A stretch of 26,906 bases of DNA from Embleya sp040605455. Lineage in GTDB: Bacteria; Actinomycetota; Actinomycetes; Streptomycetales; Streptomycetaceae. Of this stretch, positions 22,129 through 26,906 are shown piece after piece. Location: NCBI RefSeq assembly GCF_040605455.1, contig NZ_JBEXCV010000126.1, forward strand, positions 1 to 26,906, read 5' to 3'. The notes under the pieces are model-generated. The model did no database searches. It had not been told where the DNA came from and saw only the letters and a program-made list of their open reading frames with translations. A program made the position numbers and the translations under genes. Every line of letters starts with the position of its first letter. Within the stretch, counting starts at the first letter, position 1.

Positions 22129-22747
22129 TCGACCACCATTCTCAGCGGGTTACGACCTCGGGCACTGGACGCTACCGGCTGGATGGATACCCCGGTGGGG
22201 AGGAATCAGACCGATACCCGCACGGTCACCGGGTCGTGACGAAGTATTCCTCCGACCGTCGCCCCAGCGGGTGGGAGGTGGGCGACGGTCGCAGGAATTC
22301 CCCGCTCTTCTTCTCACGCCGGCTCGACGCCGTCTCTCCAAACGCGCCCGGCCGACCCTGCGACCGTATCCCGAGGATCGGCGGCGTCGGCACCCCGGTA
22401 TGGGTGATTTATGACTGCCTTAAGAAACGTCCATGGCGCGTGCACCCTTTCCGAACACGCTTCCGGCGCGCTTCCGAGCGGCGTTCCCCGACGTGCTCGG
22501 GACGCGCTACGGACGGACGCGCATCGGCCGCGCGGCGCACCTACCCAAGGGTTGGCGGCGTATGGCCCGATTCATCGGTACGGGTCTTCGGGGTCCCTCG
22601 GACGCAGGCGGCCGGATCATGCCCTCGTGCCCCGGGCCCGGCACTGCCACAATTTGCTTGTTCCACGGGGGTTCCGCACCGGCGGCCGGCGAGGGGATCC
22701 GCGCGGCGCGGGGCGGGGCGAGGGCGGCCGGAGAGGGCGGGGTACCG
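22129..22747. other. gene-poor spacer with a long hairpin
   Basis: About 620 bp between the divergent serine protease and sensor kinase genes. One frame is open across it into the kinase (from 22433), but codon use is mixed and there is no domain. The clear structure is the hairpin at 22244-22300. The promoters of both genes must lie here; I could not place them. Confidence 0.45.
22244..22300. repeat. 21-bp imperfect inverted repeat
   Basis: Arms 22244-22264 and 22280-22300 match at 19 of 21 positions (core GACCGTCGCCC / GGGCGACGGTC perfect) around a 15-nt loop, CAGCGGGTGGGAGGT. It is too far from any gene end to be a plain terminator. The loop contains GGGAGG, which resembles a ribosome site. 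Confidence 0.8.
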
Positions 22748-24238
22748 ATGGCGGGTTCCGAGGACTCGTGGTGGACGGTGCGTGCTCGGCTGCGGCTGAT
22801 CTGGGTGCCGTGCGTTGCGGTCATGCTCGCCACCATCGCCGCGCTTGCGGTGGGCCTGACCCTGGACGGCGACGCGCGCTCGCGCGGGCTGCTCCTGGTG
22901 CTCGGCGGTGATCTGTTGCTCGTGGTCGGATCGACGGTGCTGATCGAGAGCGCGCTGCGGCGTACGGTCGAGAGGCCCCTCACCCGACTGGCCGATCCGA
23001 GTCGGGAGCCGCTGGGGGCCGGGCGCTACGACAGCCGCGAGTTCGACCGGATCGCCGACACCATGGCGACCCTGCGCGACCGGGCCCGGGCCGGCGACGA
23101 TCGGGCGCACCACGAGCGGGCCCGGGTCGCTCGGCTGACCGAACTGCTCGCCGAACGGGACCAGGCCCTGGAGGGCGAACGCGAGCGGGCCCGCGACCTG
23201 CTCCGCGACCTGGCGGAGCTGCGCGTCCGGGTCGACGAACACGCGCGTCGGGCCCGGCTCGCCCAGGCCGACCTGGATCGGTTCGCACACGCCGCGACGC
23301 ACGACATGCAGGACCCGCTGCGCCGGATCGTCTCGTTCGGCCGGATGCTCCAGGAGCGCTACGAGGACGTGCTGGATCGGCGCGGCCGGCAGTACATCGA
23401 CTTCTCCATCGACAACGCCCGGCGCCTCCAGATGCTCATCGACGAGATGGTCACCCTCACCGAGGTGGGCCGCTCGCGGGCGGAGAGCGTCGAGGTCGAT
23501 CTCGGCGAACTGGTTCGGCAGACCTGGCTGGACATGGCGGACCAGGTGGAGGACACCGGCGCCGAACTGGAGCACGGGCAACTGCCGGTGGTCCGGGCCG
23601 ATCCCGGGCTGCTGGCCACGCTGATCCGGCATCTGCTCGGGAATGCGGTGAAGTTCCAGCGCCCGTACGAGCGACCGCTGGTGCACATCGACGCCGAGCC
23701 CGCCGCCGGCGGGTGGCGGATCACCGTGACCGACAACGGGATCGGCATCCCCGCCGAGGCGGCGGAACGAGTGTTCGCGGCCTTCCAACGCCTGCACCCG
23801 CGCGAGACGTACACCGGCAGCGGCATCGGGCTCGCGATGGCCAAGCGGATCGTCGAACAACACGGCGGCCGGATCGCCGTGGACACCGACCACACCGACG
23901 GAACCCGAATCGCCTTCACCCTGCCGGGCCGTGTCGACGAGCCCGACGAGCCGGGTCCGGGCACCGAGTTCGACCCGGACGCGGCACCGACCGGCCCGGC
24001 CGAACCCGCCGGCCCGGTCGGGCCCGGCGAACCCGCCGCCGCGGACTCCGCACTCGTCGAACCCGTGCGCTTTACGGATCCGTCGAACCACGAGCCGCTC
24101 GCGTACGTTTCCGTTGCATCGGCGCCGCGTGATCGGCCGGCGCCGGCTACCACGACGGAGGCACCTGATGCGAACGACCGACCCCAGCACCGAACCGACC
24201 GGCACCGAACCGACGACCAAGGCCGCACGGACCGGTAG
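22748..24238 (+). CDS. membrane sensor histidine kinase
   Basis: A 496-residue protein starting at MAGSEDSWWTVRARL; 105 upstream in-frame codons are rejected as non-coding. Two hydrophobic helices (about 18-40 and 50-72) enclose a very short loop, so there is almost no external sensor domain. A HAMP-like stretch (73-105), a long coiled coil (115-180) and the HisKA box with H185 (ATHDMQDPLRRI) follow; that box resembles phytochrome-type kinases (SHDLQEPL). The HATPase_c domain has LLGNAVKFQRP (N box), DNGIGIP (G1) and GSGIGLAMAKRIVEQHGG (G2). The tail after 400 is Pro/Ala-rich and disordered. No response regulator is nearby, so the partner is elsewhere. The last 71 nt overlap the Rieske gene. 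Confidence 0.92.
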   Translation: MAGSEDSWWTVRARLRLIWVPCVAVMLATIAALAVGLTLDGDARSRGLLLVLGGDLLLVVGSTVLIESALRRTVERPLTRLADPSREPLGAGRYDSREFDRIADTMATLRDRARAGDDRAHHERARVARLTELLAERDQALEGERERARDLLRDLAELRVRVDEHARRARLAQADLDRFAHAATHDMQDPLRRIVSFGRMLQERYEDVLDRRGRQYIDFSIDNARRLQMLIDEMVTLTEVGRSRAESVEVDLGELVRQTWLDMADQVEDTGAELEHGQLPVVRADPGLLATLIRHLLGNAVKFQRPYERPLVHIDAEPAAGGWRITVTDNGIGIPAEAAERVFAAFQRLHPRETYTGSGIGLAMAKRIVEQHGGRIAVDTDHTDGTRIAFTLPGRVDEPDEPGPGTEFDPDAAPTGPAEPAGPVGPGEPAAADSALVEPVRFTDPSNHEPLAYVSVASAPRDRPAPATTTEAPDANDRPQHRTDRHRTDDQGRTDR

Positions 24239-24656
24239 GGCCGAGCCGACCCGGCGGGTTCTGGTCTGCGGCGCCGTCGTGGCCGCCGCCGGTGCGACCC
24301 TGGTGGCCTGCGGCAGTGACGACGGCGATTCGAAGGACAAGACCCCGGGGAGCGCCGGCGGCGACAAGACACTCGGTCCGGTCGGCGACGTGCCGGTCGG
24401 CGGCGGCAAGGTCTACGACGACGCCAAGGTCGTGGTCACCCAGCCCACCGCCGGCGACTTCAAGGCGTTCACTGCGGTGTGCACACACCAGCAGTGCCTG
24501 GTCGCCGGCGTCGCCGCCGGCAAGATCAGTTGCCCGTGCCACGGCAGCAGCTTCGACGCGAGCACGGGCGCGGTGCTCGGCGGGCCGGCCCCGAGCCCGC
24601 TCGCCGCGAAGCAGATCACGGTGACGAACGGCCAGGTCGTGCTGAAGCCCGCGTAG
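24168..24656 (+). CDS. Rieske [2Fe-2S] lipoprotein, Tat-type
   Basis: A 162-residue protein. The ATG follows GGAGG at 24157-24161. The N-terminus has a twin Arg (TRRVLVCG) before a hydrophobic stretch ending LVAC, a lipobox, so it is probably exported folded by Tat and lipidated. The cluster ligands are C105 and H107 (CTHQQC) and C122 and H125 (CPCH). C110 and C124 are placed to form the disulfide that shields the cluster in high-potential Rieske proteins. The Gly/Asp-rich linker at 46-75 joins anchor and domain. The role is electron transfer at the outer membrane face; the partner is unknown. It starts within the kinase gene, so the two are probably co-transcribed. Confidence 0.92.
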   Translation: MRTTDPSTEPTGTEPTTKAARTGRAEPTRRVLVCGAVVAAAGATLVACGSDDGDSKDKTPGSAGGDKTLGPVGDVPVGGGKVYDDAKVVVTQPTAGDFKAFTAVCTHQQCLVAGVAAGKISCPCHGSSFDASTGAVLGGPAPSPLAAKQITVTNGQVVLKPA

Positions 24657-24725
24657 GCCGAGTCGGCACCCGAAGCCCGGGGCCGACCCGCGTAGGCGGG
24701 ACCGACACCCCGCGCAGCCCGCATT

Positions 24726-24761
24726 CCGCCCACGCGGACCGGGCCCGCACCGCGTGGGCGG
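24726..24761 (+). terminator. hairpin after the Rieske gene
   Basis: A perfect 12-bp stem (CCGCCCACGCGG, 24726-24737 with 24750-24761) around a 12-nt loop, about 70 nt after the Rieske stop and 95 nt before the P450 ATG. No U-tract. A likely terminator, separating the P450 transcript. Confidence 0.6.
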
Positions 24762-24855
24762 TGGATCGCCCGCGCGGCTATGGTTTCCGCTCCCGCTTCG
24801 TGATTGCGTACCCGAGCCCGTTCCGGGCCAGGACGCGATCCGGAGGACCCCGCGC

Positions 24856-26052
24856 ATGACGAAGACACCGCCCACCCCGCGGCCGAGCCTGGATCTGCTC
24901 GACGGCGACTGGTACGCGAACGGCCCCTACCCGGACTACGCGTGGTTCCGTGAGCACGAACCCGTCGCCTGGGACACGGGCAACGAACTGTGGGGCATCT
25001 TTCGCCACGCGGACGTCAAGGACATCGAGGCGCGCAGCGAACACTTCGTCAATTCCGACCGGAACAAGGGTGGTTACCGCCCGAACCTGCCCGCCGACCC
25101 GGCGATCATCGGCCTGGACAACCCGCTGCACAACAAGCGGCGCAGGCTGGTCAGCAAGTGGTTCACCCCGCGCGGCGTGCGCGAGTGGGAGGAGCATGTG
25201 CGCGCGACGTGCGTACAGATCCTGGACGCCGCCGTGGCCAAGGGCACCGTCGAGGTGGTCGGCGACCTCGCGTCCGTGCTGCCCGCGAAGATGATCGGTC
25301 GCCTGCTCGGTTTCCCGGACGAGGACTGGCCGCGCCTGCGCGACTGGTCCGAGCGCACCATCGCGCTCGGCGGCGGCCCGCGCTATCTGAGCGAGGACGG
25401 CCGGGCCGCGGCGGGCGAGTTCATCCGGTCGGCGCTGGGTCTGTACGAGACCAAGAAGGCGTGTCCGGCCGACGACGTGATGTCGGTGTGGACCACGGCT
25501 CACATCGACGGCGAGCCGGTGGGACCGGCCGACGTGGCGAGCGACTGCCTGCTGCTGCTCGACGGCGGCGCGGAGACCACCCGCACGGTGATCGCGCGTA
25601 CCTTCCTGTATCTGCTCGAACACCCGGACCAGTGGGACCTGCTGCGCGCGGGCGCCGACCTCGCGGTGGCGACGGAGGAGTTCATCAGGTACAGCACACC
25701 CATCCACAACATGTGCCGCGTTGCCGTCGGGGACCAGCGCGTCGGTGACACGGTGATCCCGGACGGACACCAGGTGGTGCTGATGTACGGCTCGGCCAAT
25801 CGCGACCCGGCGGTGTTCGCCCAGCCCGAGCGGTTCGACGTGACGCGCACCCCCAACGACCACATCACCTTCGGCTTCGGCACCCACTTCTGCCTCGGCG
25901 CACCGTTGGCCCGGCTGGAGATCCGGGTCTTCTTCGAGGAGCTGCTCGCCCGGGTACGCGAACTGCGGCCGGTGCCCGGCAGCACGGTGGTACAGATGCC
26001 GAACGCGTTCGTATACGGGATTCGCGAAGCGCATGTGGAGCTGGTCGGCTGA
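24856..26052 (+). CDS. cytochrome P450, CYP142-like
   Basis: A 398-residue soluble P450. The ATG has GGAGG 9 nt upstream; 34 in-frame codons before it are discarded. The I-helix oxygen-binding motif is DGGAETTR (236-243), the K-helix ExxR is E275-F-I-R278 and the heme ligand is C346 in FGFGTHFCLGAPLA. From memory, segments such as PIHNMCRV, LMYGSANRDPAVF and TPNDHITFGFGTHFCLG resemble mycobacterial CYP142, which hydroxylates the cholesterol side chain. A steroid-type substrate is therefore possible but weakly supported. No ferredoxin or reductase for it lies in the window, and the neighbouring Rieske protein is exported, so it is not an obvious partner. Confidence 0.93.
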   Translation: MTKTPPTPRPSLDLLDGDWYANGPYPDYAWFREHEPVAWDTGNELWGIFRHADVKDIEARSEHFVNSDRNKGGYRPNLPADPAIIGLDNPLHNKRRRLVSKWFTPRGVREWEEHVRATCVQILDAAVAKGTVEVVGDLASVLPAKMIGRLLGFPDEDWPRLRDWSERTIALGGGPRYLSEDGRAAAGEFIRSALGLYETKKACPADDVMSVWTTAHIDGEPVGPADVASDCLLLLDGGAETTRTVIARTFLYLLEHPDQWDLLRAGADLAVATEEFIRYSTPIHNMCRVAVGDQRVGDTVIPDGHQVVLMYGSANRDPAVFAQPERFDVTRTPNDHITFGFGTHFCLGAPLARLEIRVFFEELLARVRELRPVPGSTVVQMPNAFVYGIREAHVELVG

Positions 26053-26151
26053 GCGCCCGGCCCTGCGGGCCTGCCCGGCGGCGTTGAACGGGTATTTCAG
26101 GGAAAAGGGATGAAGAGAACTTTTCGCACAAACGCTCGTTGGGAGGCGACC

Positions 26152-26730
26152 ATGCCGGGCTTGTTGGACGAAGGCATGCCGGTCGATCACCGGCTCGGAC
26201 AGGTCTACCGGTACGGCGGCGGGTTCATGGGACTCGCGCTGATCACGTTCGGTGTCCTGGGCTTCACGAACAACGTCGGTTTCTTCTCCACCACCGGCCG
26301 CCAGGTCGCCGGAATGTCCACCAACGGCGCGCTGAGCCTGATCTCCGTCGTGGTCGGCGCGATTTTGATCGTCGGCGCGATCATCGGCGGCAACACCGCC
26401 TCGACCGTGAACATCGTGGTGGGCGCGTTGTTCGTGATCAGCGGTTTCGTCAACCTGGGCCTGATCGGCACCCCGGACATCAACTATCTGTCCTTCAAGA
26501 TGCCGAACGTGATCTTCAGCTTCCTGGTCGGTCTGCTGGTGATGACGTTCGGCCTGTACGGGAGGGTCAGCGGCCATCTGCCGCACGACAACCCGTACTG
26601 GCGCTCGCGCCACCCGGACCGGGCGGCCCGCGAGGACGCCTTCCGCAACCGGGCCTCGGTGCTCTCTCGCGACGGGGCATCGGCGGTCGGCAGCGGCCCG
26701 TCCCGGCACGGCATCGCCGGCAGCCACTGA
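26152..26730 (+). CDS. DUF4383-type membrane protein
   Basis: A 192-residue protein. The ATG at 26152 is chosen over 26110 because GGGAGG lies 5 nt upstream. Four hydrophobic segments (about 24-42, 60-80, 85-108 and 120-140: GLALITFGVLGFTNN, LISVVVGAILIVGAIIGG, VNIVVGALFVISGFVNLGLIG, VIFSFLVGLLVMTFGLYG) are followed by a hydrophilic tail with NPYWRSRHPDR. This is the arrangement of DUF4383 proteins, which are widespread in actinomycetes and without known function. It stands alone after the P450. The opposite-strand frame at the right end is listed separately. Confidence 0.85.
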   Translation: MPGLLDEGMPVDHRLGQVYRYGGGFMGLALITFGVLGFTNNVGFFSTTGRQVAGMSTNGALSLISVVVGAILIVGAIIGGNTASTVNIVVGALFVISGFVNLGLIGTPDINYLSFKMPNVIFSFLVGLLVMTFGLYGRVSGHLPHDNPYWRSRHPDRAAREDAFRNRASVLSRDGASAVGSGPSRHGIAGSH

Positions 26731-26905
26731 TGTCGTGACCGTCGGCCGCCGGACCGGCAGGCACCGGATCATCGGCCCGTGGGCAGGACGCACGTCGGCG
26801 CCGGACCGGCTCGACCGAGCCGCGCCCGGCGACCGGCAGCGCGGCCACCAGGGCGACCAGGAACGCCATCTCGACCGTGTTCGCGGCCACCGCGGGCCGA
26901 TCGAA
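26567..26905 (-). CDS. possible end of a membrane-protein gene, 5' end outside window
   Basis: From the right edge on the minus strand the frame beginning FDRPAVAANTVEMAFLVALVAALPVAG has near-complete G/C third positions for about 35 codons and reads like a transmembrane helix with an Arg-rich cytoplasmic end. No stop occurs before 26567, which would overlap the DUF4383 gene by some 160 bp on the opposite strand; codon bias fades after about 26790. Either the gene truly ends in that overlap or a frameshift lies nearby. No family is recognised. Confidence 0.3.
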   Translation of the reverse strand, partial: FDRPAVAANTVEMAFLVALVAALPVAGRGSVEPVRRRRASCPRADDPVPAGPAADGHDISGCRRCRAGTGRCRPPMPRRERAPRPGCGRRPRGPPGPGGASASTGCRAADGR

Positions 26906-26906
26906 G

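Noticed and set aside
22433..22747. 105-codon N-terminal extension of the kinase
   Set aside because: Codon third positions are mixed, no domain is present, and the ATG at 22748 is followed by normal kinase sequence.
22748..26052. Kinase, Rieske and P450 as a biosynthetic cluster
   Set aside because: No scaffold-forming enzyme, regulator or transporter accompanies them, and a terminator-like hairpin separates the P450.
24778..26793. 671-codon open frame on - across the P450 and DUF4383 genes
   Set aside because: Antisense shadow of two well-supported + genes, with no recognisable motif.
1..26906. CRISPR array or insertion sequence
   Set aside because: No regularly spaced repeats with unique spacers and no transposase-like frame were found; the only tandem repeats are the short ones listed.

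Overview
The window is very GC-rich, with third codon positions almost always G or C, GTG starts, strong GGAGG-type ribosome sites and short GC hairpins as terminators. Together with an hrdD-type sigma factor, a GlpR/SepX-type membrane protein and an FmdB zinc-ribbon protein, this points to a chromosome of a Streptomyces-like actinomycete. Most of the first two thirds matches a gene neighbourhood conserved across actinobacteria (5-formyl-THF cyclo-ligase, galU, glp/moeA, rimJ, glpR, fmdB, mscL; recalled as similar to Mycobacterium tuberculosis Rv0985c-Rv0996). The right third is more mixed. I see no CRISPR array, insertion sequence, prophage or biosynthetic cluster.

Region 1 (1-5944, all minus): a block that starts at a GGDEF diguanylate cyclase and runs galU, glp (MoeA/gephyrin-like), terminator hairpin, moaC, mog, rimJ-like acetyltransferase, 406-bp spacer, glpR (partial, leaving the window). 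It mixes UDP-glucose synthesis, molybdenum-cofactor enzymes, and the Glp-GlpR pair tied in actinobacteria to cell division. The cyclase at the head of the block is the most unexpected member.

Region 2 (6036-16145): folate cyclo-ligase (+) faces a large membrane-anchored penicillin-acylase-family Ntn hydrolase (-). Then come, all on +, a K+/H+ antiporter, an MFS transporter, an FmdB zinc-ribbon protein preceded by a CIRCE-like (HrcA) operator, MTA phosphorylase, a CpaB/SAF-domain protein and MscL.

Region 3 (16146-19450): a 24-bp perfect terminator stem separates mscL from a minus-strand pair: hrdD, with a sigma-R-type promoter in front of it, and a small acidic protein whose GTG overlaps the hrdD stop. 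A GNAT acetyltransferase (-), a small cupin (+) and tRNA-Arg(CCU) with its own terminator follow.

Region 4 (19450-26906): an M50 site-2-type protease with CBS domains converges on a membrane-anchored trypsin-like protease. A 620-bp spacer with a long hairpin follows. Then come a sensor histidine kinase overlapping a Tat/lipoprotein-type Rieske protein, a CYP142-like cytochrome P450, a DUF4383-type membrane protein, and the likely end of another membrane-protein gene on minus.

Best leads: the CIRCE-like site before fmdB, the diguanylate cyclase heading the galU-glp operon, the GTGA-coupled small protein behind hrdD, the glycine-rich tail on Mog, and the hairpin at 22244-22300. All functional assignments rest on motif and sequence-family recognition by eye; no database search was run.
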